Below are positions 36,150-47,906 of a DNA stretch of 64,000 nucleotides, piece by piece. Source of the stretch: Rhynchonema sp. JSB1_4 (taxonomy: Eukaryota > Nematoda > Chromadorea > Monhysterida > Xyalidae); the NCBI GenBank assembly GCA_030248065.1, contig JASAMV010007403.1:1-64000 (forward strand), given 5' to 3'. Every line of letters begins with the position of its first letter. The stretch's first letter is position 1. Below the pieces are notes generated by a model. The model worked only from the letters and a program-made list of their open reading frames with translations, was not told the origin of the DNA and made no database searches. The position numbers were made by a program, and so were the translations under genes.

Positions 36150-36431
36150 GGCACTTTTTGTTTAAAATTGGTAATTGAGCAAGACCGCTTTGAGCAAGAA
36201 AAAAGGGCTGACCCAAAAGAGCGGAACTCTTGATTTGTCCCAATGGCTTTGGCTTTGGCTGATTTAGGTATCAGGCTTAGGCTTAGACTTAGGCCTACAT
36301 TTAGGCTTAGTTTTGTGTTTGGGCTTAGGCTTACGCCTATTTGTTTTTAGGTCCTGCTCTTTTGGTTCCTGCTCTTTTTCACTTGCTCAAAGTGGTCTTG
36401 CTAAAACGCGCTTTGCTCAATTGCCCGTCCA
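36150..36431. mobile_element. foldback MITE with TTAGGC-like core, copy 1
   Basis: ATTGAGCAAGACCGCTTTGAGC on the left is mirrored by CTCAAAGTGGTCTTGCT..TTTGCTCAATTGCCCG on the right. The core has GGCTTAGGCTTAGACTTAGG. A second diverged copy lies at about 42334-42590. Confidence 0.65.
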
Positions 36432-39400
36432 CCTTAAAATTTGGTCAGACCGCCAAGTAGGTACAAGACTTTGCTATAGTAGTAGTAGGCAGCTCGAGGT
36501 GGTCTGGGCTGACCCCATGGTCAAGCGTTAGGCTCGAGCTAGCACCTGACCATCGATACTCATCACTGGTTGTAACCACGGATGACTCGAGCTATGTACC
36601 TGAGGCGGAAGAACCACAGAATTGTTATAATTCTAACAATACTAATAGGTCTCTAATCTGTATTTTCTTTCAGATTCTAAGCTGAAATGTTGTGGACGAA
36701 TATTAAATCGTTGAGCATGAACAGCCGATGTGCTGTATGCATAAACAAGTAATGCCTGAGTCCTATAGAAATCTCCTAAGCTATTATTATGCACAGGTGA
36801 ATTGAATTAGCGTTTGGTTTATGCCTAAGCTCGCAGCTGCTGTCTTTGCCGAAAGACTGATCGGCCCAATTTGCTTGCTTTAATCTTGCTTTGCTGTTTC
36901 TCTGTGGTGCACTCAAATTTAGTGTCTGTATCTGTAACGTATAGCCAAGTACTGTACATACCCACTAGCTACTGTTGGGTAGCCATCCGCATGGGCACAC
37001 CTGTATTTGAACCTATATGCCGGACCGAGTTGATCTGTTTCAGAATGTATATAGTGCTGCTATGCCACGTGTGCATTAGCTGTGTACCTATGCATAATGC
37101 TGTTTTGATGTACACATGCATGTGCATGCACAATACGTATGGGTTGGTAAAACTGACGTGGCTTTCAAAATTGCCGTGCCCTACATAAAGTATAAAACAT
37201 TTTGGTATGATTTCGATCACTCTCGCTTACCTGACTGATCCACTTCCAGGGCGTGCAACCTGCATTATGTTATTACTATTTAGATAATTGATGCAAACAC
37301 GATAAAGCTTCGGCTTCGGGCTAACATATACATATGGTCGTCAAGGCAGGTGCTCAAATCACTTCGTCAACTCACAGCAGCCCCCGAGTGAGCGCAACAA
37401 ATAATACATGGAATTCGGGGTGAGTTGACGACTTGGAAAACTGTGTTGACGAAATGATCTGACCACTTGAGTTGACTACTGTAGTATAAGCCCGACTTCG
37501 TCTGCCAGCTTCCGCTTGTATGTATTTACTCGATGCATCTGGTCGAGTTCACGCTTGATCAACCACTGTGACCCAGGTTTTGCATGCATCCTTAATACGA
37601 CATGTTGACTTATTCTTCCAGCTGAAATTTTGCATGCACGAAATTTGTGCATCTGAAGCTAACGAACTGGTTATTGAATATTAACACTCTTTCTTGAATA
37701 TTAACATGAACTCTCTTTTGGTTGCAAAATCGTCCGCATGCATTCCATTTATTCGCTTCATCGTATGGTACAAATAATCAGTCGTACTATGTAGCTGTAC
37801 TTTATTCCAAAGCCTAATTTTGCCAAACGGTCATCAGTAAAATGCATGCCATTTCAGACAACAAGTAGTGTGCACGCGTACATTGATTGTATAAATGTAT
37901 ATTTTGTTGCCTAGCCCACAATTGTTTGTGTATTCGCGCCAGCTGTCATCAGGTATTGTAACGGCGTGGTGCTAGAATGCAAATTTATATTATGCGCTGG
38001 TCATTGAACAGACGTGGCAACCAGGTATACATTTGGTATGCCATCGTGATCCGTGAAAAGCCAATCTAGGACAGAACAAGTGTGATAGTTTGGCGTTCCA
38101 CAAATATGTTCAAGATGAGCCGTTTGGTTGTACTGTATATACGGATCTCGCTTTATTTTATGCTTTTCGCTTGTGGACCGTTGACTTTGTTACGTGTTTT
38201 CATTGTAGATGTGATGTCCATGGACATGCAAAGACCGCCGCGGCCACTTGTGGTTTGCTGTGAACCAGTTGTCCGTCGTAATTGCCTGGTACGACAGCGA
38301 CAGCTTTGCGGGTACAGCTGAAATGACGGCCACGTGTACAAGTGTCTCTATCATGTAGGCAGTATATCCACCCCCGACCGCTTGGCTACGTCGCTTGCAC
38401 TATATAGGCATAGTTTCCGGTAGGCTGACTTCAACCCATCTGCCACTTGTGGCTTTCGGTTGACTAGTGGGATTGTTGGTTCACTTGAATAGCATGTTTC
38501 ACACAACAATACCTGTGTGTGTGTTTAGTAAACATTTTCTGAAACCTGCGACACAAAACAATGAAGATGTTCTGACCTACTGTTGGAAAGTTACTGATCC
38601 AGATGCTGTCACATGTTCCACTGCCTGTACCATAATAATACGGCATGTGTAGCTCTTGACTTTGTGTACTATTGGACACCAGTCCAACGGTCAAGCATAT
38701 GTATACTTAGCAAGCTTCAAACACATAAATTAGTGCTCTTGCAACATGACCATGCACCGCCCATGATCGAAAATGCTTTGTTGTTCGCCGGAAAGCGGAT
38801 GCGACCTTCATTGTTTTGAGCCACCTGTACTACTCTAGGCAATAGTGGGTCAAAGCTAGCTGTCTCATTGATTTTTGCATTAGCATATTGACATAAAGCA
38901 ACATTAATAATTGATAGGTCATGGCGTTGTCCGAGTCTACCGTATGTTTCATTATATTCCAGTTCACCCAGATGAAATGTTGTTTCACTCTCGGCACAAT
39001 TTGGGCTCGGGTTTCATGTTTTCTGTCGACTAAATGGGATACATCATCAAAGTTTCGCACAAATGTACGTTTCTTTTGCATAGTGTCAGTATGAGAACAT
39101 CAAAACTCAAAATATTCTCAATTTTGCACCATCGATCATTCGCTATTTGGTTTTCTTGTCAATATTCATTCGTGCTGTATTTCTTTTAACAACCAAAATC
39201 AGTTCGATACTTTTCGCTCATGCCTGCAAGCTTGTGAGGGCGCCCGCGCAGTGCGACTTTGGCTGCGGTCGATCTATTTTTCCTTAGCTGGCTGACTTGG
39301 TAGAAAATCCCGCAGCAAGACATATGTAGGGTCCCAAAGGATGGTAACGTGTTTTGTAACCTGGCTTCCAGCACCAACGTGTGTTACACATATGCCCACA

Positions 39401-42005
39401 TTTTGTGCTGCACGCATGCGCATTCATCAACGAACAAGCATTTCGTTTTCTTGCAATAAGCATTCTCTGTACTGCTCAATGGTCGCTGGCTGGTCCAGAA
39501 GCACTGGGTAACGTAAAGTATAACGATCGATTTTTTCTCCGTTGATGCAAGTAGTGCACCCGCCTCAGATACGCCACACAAGTACGAGCAAACCCTTTTG
39601 CTTGCCTACTTGTGCGTCTGCCCACAAAACTAGCGGTTGCTTTCGTGAGCGAGCAAGGACAACCGCGCTGCTGTCGCTTACATCACATGCACCCGCAGCT
39701 TAGCTAATATGCTAAAACTGTCCACGCATGCACGTGCGTGTATGTGTGTGTGCATGTGGAGACACCGCGCCGCAAACTAAATGCCACGTGGCACACTCAC
39801 ACACTGCTGCTACTGCCGTACCGTTGGTATGGTTGGCCGGTGGTTTGTGAAGCTCGACGACTTTCGTAGCAAAGAAGCGTCTGCTACCTACGTATATACC
39901 TAAACATGTATTCGGGGCTTGCGTGTGGGTCACAGGCCTTTGCATCATCAACCGTAGGGTCCCACCTGCAAACACATCATGGTTCGTTCTTTTGGTTCCC
40001 AACAAACCGCTACCATGGCGTTGTGGGTACACAGCTTCCTACAGCTAGTACGCACATACTAGCTCATCCATGCATGCGCAGCTAGCTGCTTTGCGGTCTT
40101 CCCTTTTTGCTCAGCGGCAGAACATGCGTGCACACATGTGCGTGTGCATATGTGTACTCAGTGCTCTTGAAATATTATTGCTTATGCGTATTATGTGTGT
40201 GCACACCTTTCCTCATGCCGTGCCACCCATGTTTGTTCGTGTGTTCACCGTCCTATCCGCCCACCTATCCTGTTCTGTCCTGTGGTGGTGGCAATTCGTG
40301 GACGGTTGGTGGGATGGCAGCAAACCATCCCAAGTTGGGTCCAGGTGCACAGTGGCTTGCACTGGCTGCTGAGCGTATAGCTGTGCCCCGTGGTTCTTCA
40401 CTTTGCGCCTGTGTGACGACCACGCTCTGCTTGTATGACAATTGTGTGCAATGTTAGTGCATATTGTCATCGTAGTATACATGTACGGCAGCAATCGAAA
40501 ACTAGGTGCCTGTGCTTGCTAACTCACTAACTCGCCCGCCGTCTAATATGAGGGTGCACTCAGGTACCTATAGTTGGTTTTGTTGTTGTCGCCTGCCTGC
40601 GTGTATACGTATACGTGCATTCATGTGCACACATACACGTATACATGCGTTATTGTGTGTGCGGTTGTCACCCTGGTAGCGCGCAGGTAGTGACACGTGT
40701 CTTGTCTGTTGGAAACATCTGACGCTCGGCGAAGTTCGGACATCCGAACCCTCCATGCTTCCATGTTTATGCTACTTGAGTGTTATACCACCGAAATACT
40801 GTGAATCTTTAGTTAAATGTCGATGATGTGACATTGTCCCACATTGTACTCATATCTCTCAACTGCTTCAACTTACACATCGTATGAAGCGTCATAGCTA
40901 TTGTCGCCCCTGCACAATAGACTCAGCAGACGACAGACAGTAACCGGTAGTGCAATCGTACATGCACTATACAGATGCTCCGCCGCTGTATTACCTGCCA
41001 TTATGTCCAGTGGTGGCCCTGGTTTGTGCGAATTGCCATAGCTGTATGTACATATGTTCGTTACTTGTCTGCGGGGCTCGGCTGCGACCTTGGGACAAAA
41101 TTATTGTTTTGCCCAGGACTACTATTCCCTTTGACAGACAGGCTATTCTGTATATTGTGGTTTACAACTGGTTATCAAGTATATTTCATATTCGCGCATC
41201 TGCGGATGTGCAACGCGTTAACAACCAAGTGTGTAACTCATTCATTTCCATTTCATAGTGTGCATGAGTGTAAAATATATTCTGCCCCAGTATCTGCAAC
41301 CGCATGTGAGGCTTGCAAATGCGCTTATCCTTAAATTTTTCGATCGTTGTTCTGCCATCGCCTGGCTCATGCCTGACTGTAACTGTCTGAGACCCAGAAT
41401 ATGCGCCCTTGCGCCATCCTGGTAAGTCGGACGCGATGCTCCAGTTTTTGTTCATTGATTTCCTCTTCTTATTTCCACATACATTTGTGTGTGATGTACA
41501 TGGACTTCGAACCAAGCGTGTAAACGCATCGTTGTCACCCTCTACTGATTAGTTAAACTGAAATTGCCTTTAAAGTACACCGATCCGATCCGGTAAAGGT
41601 AATTCTGTCCCGTCCACAACAAATCACTGCGATTGATGTGGTTTTAATCTTTTGCAGTCGCTGTTTAGCAACACGCGTATTAGTCGTTGGTTAATCGTTC
41701 TATATACATACATGACAAAACAAAAACCGGTTTGCGCGCCACTACCTCGCTGGTTTGATTGTCCAAATGCATAATTTACTTTAGATGAACACAAACTGGC
41801 GATACTCACACCATCATTTTATCCAATATAAAGCACAGATTCGTTGTATTTTGTCACGATCATGTGTTAGTCTACCAAACACAGGTTGTTGTACATGTTG
41901 TTGGGATGACACCCTCAACGTTTATAATCGTGGTTCGTTTTTTCAAAGGCACGGTAGATGTCACGCTTCATATGACACCCAACAACGGCTTGTTTCGTTT
42001 TTCAG
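36432..42005. other. 5.6 kb without recognised genes
   Basis: Holds a GTCAA/TTGAC hairpin at about 37330-37480 and many short TG/CA and TACATA stretches. A possible exon at 38207-38289 (after TTGTAG, donor CCTG|GTACGA) is open but isolated. No gene can be supported. Confidence 0.35.
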
Positions 42006-42281
42006 GTTTTATCGAAAACCAGATTGACTGCCCGCAAGCCAACTATACCAGCTGAAATTCAATAATTATTCTGCCAATCAGCTAAATTGAAGGGATTGCA
42101 ACAAGCCGATGTTAGATACCTGGGTTCAAGTGTGTGCTTGAGCGAGCGAAGTGACGCAGTGACTTCACGCTGAGGCATCTAGCACCATGTGAATTCAGTT
42201 CTCTAACATTTCGGTTAATTATTCACAGATCTGCACATTTTTGACATCGACGGATTTCATATTGAAACCAGTGACGAAAGG
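42006..42281 (+). CDS. two isolated exon candidates
   Basis: 42006-42054 follows TTTTTCAG and reads FIENQIDCPQANYTS then TGA, like a terminal exon. 42229-42281 lies between TTCACAG and AAAG|GTAAGT and can read LHIFDIDGFHIETSDE. They cannot belong to one transcript in this order unless the first is an alternative end. Family unknown. Confidence 0.22.
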
Positions 42282-42333
42282 TAAGTAACAATAAATGGCG
42301 CTCGCATAAGCCGACGGGCGACAGGCCATTGAG

Positions 42334-42590
42334 CAGGGCCGGTTTGAGCAAGACCACTTGCGGTTGAGCAAACAAAAAAAAGTACAGTAGCTTCCGGAAA
42401 AGAAGAGCCTAAAAGCCAATTGGGGCTGATCTTAAGCCAAGGCCAAGCAAAAACAAGCCTAGGCCTTATACCAAAATAATCTGAGCCTAAGCCGTTGGAA
42501 CAAAATAACAGCTCTGCTAGTTTGACCTTGCTCTTTGTTCTTGCTATAAGCAGTCGTGCTCACACTGACTTTGCTCATTTGCCCGGCTAC
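42334..42590. mobile_element. foldback MITE with TTAGGC-like core, copy 2
   Basis: GGTTTGAGCAAGACCACTTG on the left and GACTTTGCTCATTTGCCCGG on the right, with GAGCCTAAGCC and GCCTAGGCC in the core. Related to 36150-36431. Confidence 0.55.
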
Positions 42591-43328
42591 CGCACTCGCT
42601 TGCAGATAAAACGTGATTGTGATGATGACCACAGCTGGTCCGATCCGATCGTCAGTTTGATATCAGCCTACATTTATTAAGGCATAGAAATTCGAGCTCT
42701 TTTACTATTTTGGGCCACCTGGGTAGGTATGTACATTAGTTAAGTTTCAGTGCAGACCATTAAAAATGATGTGTACATATAAGTATAGGTTCATCGCATA
42801 GGTATACCTGTTTTCGAAATGGGCGACAGTGACTAAGCTTTCCATGCCCTTCGAATTAAATCACTGAAATTGTGTGGATTTTCTCCAGGCTGAACTGATT
42901 CTCGACTTCTCCGTGCCTTCCTTAAATTTGAATATGTGATTACGAATTTTCTTTGTCTCAATTTTGTGTTCTTGAACTTGAATAAAAATTTCTCATACGT
43001 GCCGGTCTTTGCTTCATTATTGCTTGCTTGCCCTCTTCAGTTTGCATGACGCATGGAAACGACAAATCAGAATGTGAAACAACAGATTTCTAACTGTAAA
43101 AACTTGTTTGTGTCAGCAGAATCCATTGCTCGAATGCCTTCATAGTATTGAAACGACATGGTCCTGTTTCCACAGAACTTCTCGTCAGACAGAACACTAA
43201 CAGTTTAGTTGAAACGCTCCGGTTTAACGTTCTGCCATATTTATCATTATACAATGCGCTTGACTTACGCCGATTTCAGTCGTTTTCTTTGGTTTTCTTT
43301 TTCGTTAAGTGGCGTGAATCATTTTCAG

Positions 43329-44476
43329 GTCGAGATAGCCTTCCGACATATGACCACAGGAGATATTGGGAAAATTATCCTTCGAGTTCGACAGGAGGAG
43401 GATCCTGTGGGTTAATTTTGCGTGTACCATTGTTCGAAACGAGAAGCCAAGCTTTAAAAGATTTTTTATGACAAAATTGCTTAGGATCCGTGGTGGCACC
43501 TAAGGGTTGCCGTCGTTCAGCACTATGTAAATCCATGTGTCATCCACAGCACGTGTACCTGATCACCGGTTGCCTCGCAGGATTTGGTTGACAGCTTGCG
43601 GATTGGCTAATTCAACGGGGCGCCACGATGTTATCACATGTGATTCCCTCGGTTGTGCGTTTGGATAATTAGGCAGTCAAAAAGAATGATATGTTTTCTT
43701 AGCTTTTATTGTTTAACAGGATTTGTCACATAGCCTTCGGGCGTTTGCATTGACCTGGCACTGGAGGTGCAAAAACAAATGAAATGAAATGACGTCTTCC
43801 AACGCTAAAGCAACAAATCCATGCAGACTTGTTCTCACGGGTCATTCTGGTGTGCGTACTGGCTACCAACATCGTTGTTTGCGACGTTTTAAATCTGAAG
43901 GCGCTGATGTCCGTCTGTCTACCTTGGACATTTCGGAATCATCGCAGTGCGATCAGCTGATCGGTGAATGCCTGAGTATGGGAGAAGCACTTGGTGGCCT
44001 GTTCCATTAGGGTGCGTCTTTGGTACCGATTGAATTTGTGTTTGTCAATATGTACATATTATACAATGGAAATAATCCAGCAATGGTACTGCGCGGCGCA
44101 TTGTTCGAAGATCAGAACGCGGAGAATTTCAAAGAGACAGCAGAGGTGAAATATTGGGGTATATTGATATTGGATGCCTCAACGAGACCAAAGTGTGCGA
44201 AAAATTTGAGACGGTAACGACCAATTCAATTCAAACTACATAAAGACTCAATCATATGAAGGATTACTTAGCTTAATTTTGAACGTTTTTTCGTCGCAGG
44301 TTCGTTGCATTTTCGTCGTTCACAGCAGCGAGAGGCAACGAAGGTCAAACGTGTAACTGCTGATCCAACAGCAACATGGAACGAATCATTGAAGAACGAC
44401 GGCATGACGGACAGGAGGGCATCGCCATGCAATGAGGTACGGTAGGCGATGTTGGAGTGTTGATTGATAACAATGG
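43329..44476 (+). pseudogene. decayed copy of five FAS ketoreductase exons
   Basis: Segments at 43329-43414, about 43550-43630, 43827-44011, 44081-44213 and 44300-44476 match FAS exons at 61566-61650, 61719-61866, 62003-62187, 62290-62422 and 62492-62667, in the same order and strand. Intron positions are kept, so this arose by DNA duplication, not by retroposition. It is dead: TGA replaces a Gly codon after GCAGGATTTGGT, CATTTG has become CATTAG at 44010, the codons after CAAACG read TGT AAC TGC TGA, so a stop follows the lost catalytic Tyr, and TGG has become TGA near 44435. The last exon is nearly identical to its parent, the second far less so. Confidence 0.9.
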
Positions 44477-45136
44477 TATTTATTAATCATTGACCAAACT
44501 CAGTATCGACAATCAGAATACCTCGCAAACTAAATGGATACTTTCTTGATGTGTGTATCATAACTTGGTGTTACAGAGAAAGCAAACTCACACAACTGAC
44601 TAGCACATGGAAGATTACACAATATAAGCTGGATTAGCAGTGCGCACACACATTCCAATCTATTGCAGCATAAGGCAAAACATCACATGACTGCCTGGTT
44701 GCTCCGAAGTTACTGTTAAGTGGATCTCATTCGCTACATTCCCGCCCGAGTAAAATGTCATGCCACACCCGTGTAGGGCAAACCGCATCAAAAAACACAA
44801 ATGATGTGCACTCAATGTGAAACACATGCTCAATATACATAACAAGTAATCAGCTTCATGAGACGGCCAAATTTTAACACAGGTCACTATGCTAGACGGA
44901 TGTACAGTCACAAGTTGATCCAGGGGCCACTGGGGCCGTGCCCCCCTGGATTTTAGCGCTAATACACTTGAAAAGTAAAAAATCGATGTGCGTAAAAAGC
45001 GGTAGATGAACCAATGTTCGAAATGTGGCTCGCCCCGCGAAAAAATGCAAAAAATTTAGCGTAAATAGTCATATTTTGTATGGTATTGTACATATCTAAA
45101 TTCGCTGCCGCACAGTAAGGTACGCCCCATAGTTGC
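44477..45136. other. flank of the pseudogene
   Basis: No exon. A GGGGCCACTGGGGCC..CCCCCCTGGA motif at about 44920-44955 looks like an old element end. Nothing more can be said. Confidence 0.35.
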
Positions 45137-45146
45137 TGTCAAATTC

Positions 45147-46362
45147 CAGTGTTCGAACGGGATCCCGATCCCGATCCCGGGATCCCGGGCCCTTTTTCTG
45201 ATCCCGATCCCGATCCCGTCATTTTGAAAAAGTCAATCCCGATCCCGATCCCGATCCCGCCCAAAAAAGTACCGGGATCGGGATTAAGTTTTGAGAACAA
45301 AAAGTAAAAAATTATGCAATCATAATTCGCCAAGCTGTTGTAAGGGCGCGGCCATGCAAACGCTGGCGCGGGTCGCGAGTCAGAAAAATATTCTATATGT
45401 CCAACAACCGCCCCGCGTTTGCATGGCCGCACTTGCGGGTCGCGGTTTGCGGGTCACTTGAAACCTTTATTTGGCTGCAACACACAAAAATTAACCCATC
45501 AACGTCGAGCCAACATCGCAGTCATGCCGTAGCACAGCGCTGATTGGTTTATTTTTGTGTGTAATGGTTCGAGTGACCCGCAAACCGCGACCCGCAAGTG
45601 CGGCCATGCAAACGCGGGGCGGTCATTCGACATAGAATTATTGCTGACTCGCGGCCCACAGCCGTGTTTGCATTGCCGCGCCCCTAAGAGGTGCTCAACG
45701 GCTGATTCCGAGCGTGATGAAACAGCAAGCACCATCAATCGCGAACAAGTCGAGCTATAGAACTGAACGGTTACACAAAGTTGCATCGAACGAAGGGACT
45801 CAGTTTTTAGGAAATGTTGTCATGGTGGGCAACAAATGAGACAAAGTTTCCACGACTGGCACGTCCAGCTTCCAAAAATCTAAGCACTCCACCTACGAGC
45901 GTCCCTTCTGAACCGCTCTTTTCCAGTGCAGATGATTTGTTTCATGACAAAAGATACTGCTTGAAACCAGAAAATGGTGAAATGCTTGTCTTTTTGTCAA
46001 AGGTTTTGCCACTGATTGACTACAATTATGATCTTTGAACTTATCCGTCATCAGCTATTCTCGATTTTCAATCGGCTTTAATCACTGTTCCGGGTGTTTA
46101 TCCATGTGTGATAAACATGTTTCATGGTTGTCTGCGACACTAACTTGCATCTTATACATAAAATGATAAAAACTATCGCTTTTGGACTATCTTATGCATA
46201 AAATGATAAAAAATATCGCTTTTGGACTATCTGGTCAATCCCGATCCCGATCCCGATCCCGGGATCCCGGGTTTTCATAACCGGGATCCCGATCCCGATC
46301 CCGACACTTTCTTGATCCCAATCCCGATCCCGGGATTAAAAATGAATCCCGTTCGAACACTG
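45147..46362 (+). mobile_element. hAT element, GATCCC phrase, with transposase remnant (copy 1)
   Basis: 1216 bp, ends CAGTGTTCGAACGGGATCCC and complement, 8-bp duplication TCAAATTC. Arrays of CCCGATCCCGATCC lie inside both ends. At about 45700-46036 the translation matches the C-terminal dimerisation region of hAT transposases (LSWWATNETKFPRLARPASK, then VPSEPLFSSADDL and KPENGEMLVFLSK). Most of the transposase is missing and a Harbinger-like element is inserted at 45344-45684. Confidence 0.92.
45344..45684. mobile_element. Harbinger-like foldback MITE inside the hAT (copy 1)
   Basis: GGGCGCGGC and its complement at the ends, flanked by TAA (45341-45343, 45685-45687), the TWA target of PIF/Harbinger elements. 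Arms pair for over 120 bases (CCGCACTTGCGGGTCGCGG and others). Confidence 0.8.
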
Positions 46363-46480
46363 TCAAATTCTAAACCCGATAATAAACTTTTGAAACATTC
46401 GGGCAACACACACGTGCAGCTTGCCAGCCAGCTAGGCTGCTGTGCACAATGTTTCGAAACTGCGCGTCGTTGGCGTTCGG

Positions 46481-46922
46481 CAGTGCTCGAACGGGGTCCC
46501 GATCCCGAAATGCAGATCCGGAGAATTTCAATCCCGATAAAGCCCCGAAATCCAGATCCTGATCAATTCTCCGGATCCCGATCCGGCATTCTTATCGGGA
46601 TTTTTCGGGACTATAGAGCTGTTAAAAGTGGAGTTGTGTCACTTTTGTATGATACAAAACTGATTATGAGAACAAAAATGTGAAATAAAAATGGTAAACT
46701 TTGCGTCCTTTTTGCACAATTTGGCGTCGTCGGATGTGGATGTTTTGTAGCCCAACTGCGGGGTCCAAAAATGAAAAACCGTCTGCAAGGTGACTACTAT
46801 TGTGTCAAAAACTGTAATCCCGTCCCGATCCCGATCCGGAAAATTTCAATCGTGTTAAGAAATCCCGATCCGGATTAATTATCTGGATCCCGATCCCGAT
46901 AAGCAATCCCGTTCGACCACTG
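46481..46922. mobile_element. hAT-like MITE, GATCCCGAAATGCAGATCCG type
   Basis: 442 bp, starts CAGTGCTCGAACGGGGTCCC, ends GTTCGACCACTG, with GCGTTCGG on both sides. Subterminal GATCCCGATCC units are present. Related to, but distinct from, the 1.2-kb element just left. Confidence 0.9.
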
Positions 46923-46971
46923 GCGTTCGGGTTTAGAACTTGACACTTCAAGTAAACTGTACATGCATATA

Positions 46972-47904
46972 GTCCAACCACGCGCTCATGAGACGACTCT
47001 TTTTAAAGGGGGCGCGACATTATTATTTTTCACGATACACCGCCTGATTTTATGTCAGAAATTGAAAGACGGCATCCGAAGGAACATGTCTTACAAAGAC
47101 AACAACATTGACCCGCGCTGTTTTCCGCATGAAAATCACCCCCGAACGTCGAATGTCAGGAACAAAAGTCAGTTTGCTGTAGTCGCTCGGCCGCTTGAAG
47201 ATTAGGCATCGAGCTCAAAAAATTATGATATGGACTCGGCGCTTATGTAATATTTGCGAAACATTTCAGCTGCCACAGAAATTGCAACGTCGACAGGTGC
47301 TTGGAGCTGGTTGCCGGAAAAATGTTTCGCAGATATTACATAAGCACCGAGTCCATATCATAATTTTTTGAGCTCGATGCCTGATTTTCAAGCAGCCGAG
47401 CGACTACAGCAAACTGACTTTTGTTCCTGACATTCGATGTTCAGGGGTGATTTTCATTCTGAAAACAGCGCGGGTTAATGTTGTTGTCTTTGTAAGACAT
47501 GTTCCTTCGGATGTCGTCTTTCAATTTCTGACATAAAATCAGGTGGTGCATCGTGAAAAATAATGATGTCGCGGCCCCTTTAACGCTTGCTTGGCCAGAT
47601 TCAAAAATGCGCCGGTGACTCGGGGTTTCGCAAACAAAAGAAAGAGATTGGGCCGAGAGAGATGATGACATATTCCAGCTGGCTGACCTCAATCTGTTGC
47701 GTGCTTACGCGAGCAGCAACGTCATTCAACACACAAATGTTTTGGGAGGCAAAAGGGAATTTTCTCCACCGAGGTGGAGAGCGTATTTTTAAAAAATACA
47801 TGCGTTTCTCTTTCTTTCATTTCCAAAATACGTGGAACCGGAACATTATTGGATCAGTACAAGTCAACTTCAAAATCAGTCGTCTCATGAGTTCGTGGCT
47901 GGAC
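46972..47904. mobile_element. TA-type MITE, family B, copy 2 (carries an insertion)
   Basis: Ends GTCCAACCACGCGCTCATGA and GTCTCATGAGTTCGTGGCTGG, with TA at 46970-46971 and 47905-47906. Apart from a 573-bp insertion it aligns with the 353-bp copy at 35261-35613. Confidence 0.9.
47007..47579. mobile_element. TTAA foldback MITE nested in a TA MITE
   Basis: 573 bp flanked by TTAA (47003-47006, 47580-47583). Arms of about 260 bases (47007-47266 and 47321-47579) pair with few mismatches around a 54-base loop. The uninterrupted copy at 35290 shows the empty TTAA site. The family differs from the 7273/9870 pair. Confidence 0.93.
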
Positions 47905-47906
47905 TA

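Larger units (their letters stand above)
45137..46945. mobile_element. small inverted element hit by two hAT elements
   Basis: Without the two insertions, the remaining DNA begins TCAAATTCTAAACCCGA and ends TTCGGGTTTAGAACTTGA, an inverted pair. One hAT copy entered the left end (target TCAAATTC) and another the right end (target GCGTTCGG). The original was about 130 bp. Confidence 0.6.

Noticed and set aside
43329..44476. A second functional FAS gene
   Set aside because: Several in-frame stops and loss of the catalytic Tyr codon show that it is dead.
45139..46683. ORFs rich in Asp-Pro or Gly-Ser repeats over GATCCC arrays
   Set aside because: Translations of the CCCGATCC repeat in hAT ends; the same happens at 51085-51564 and 52212-52514.
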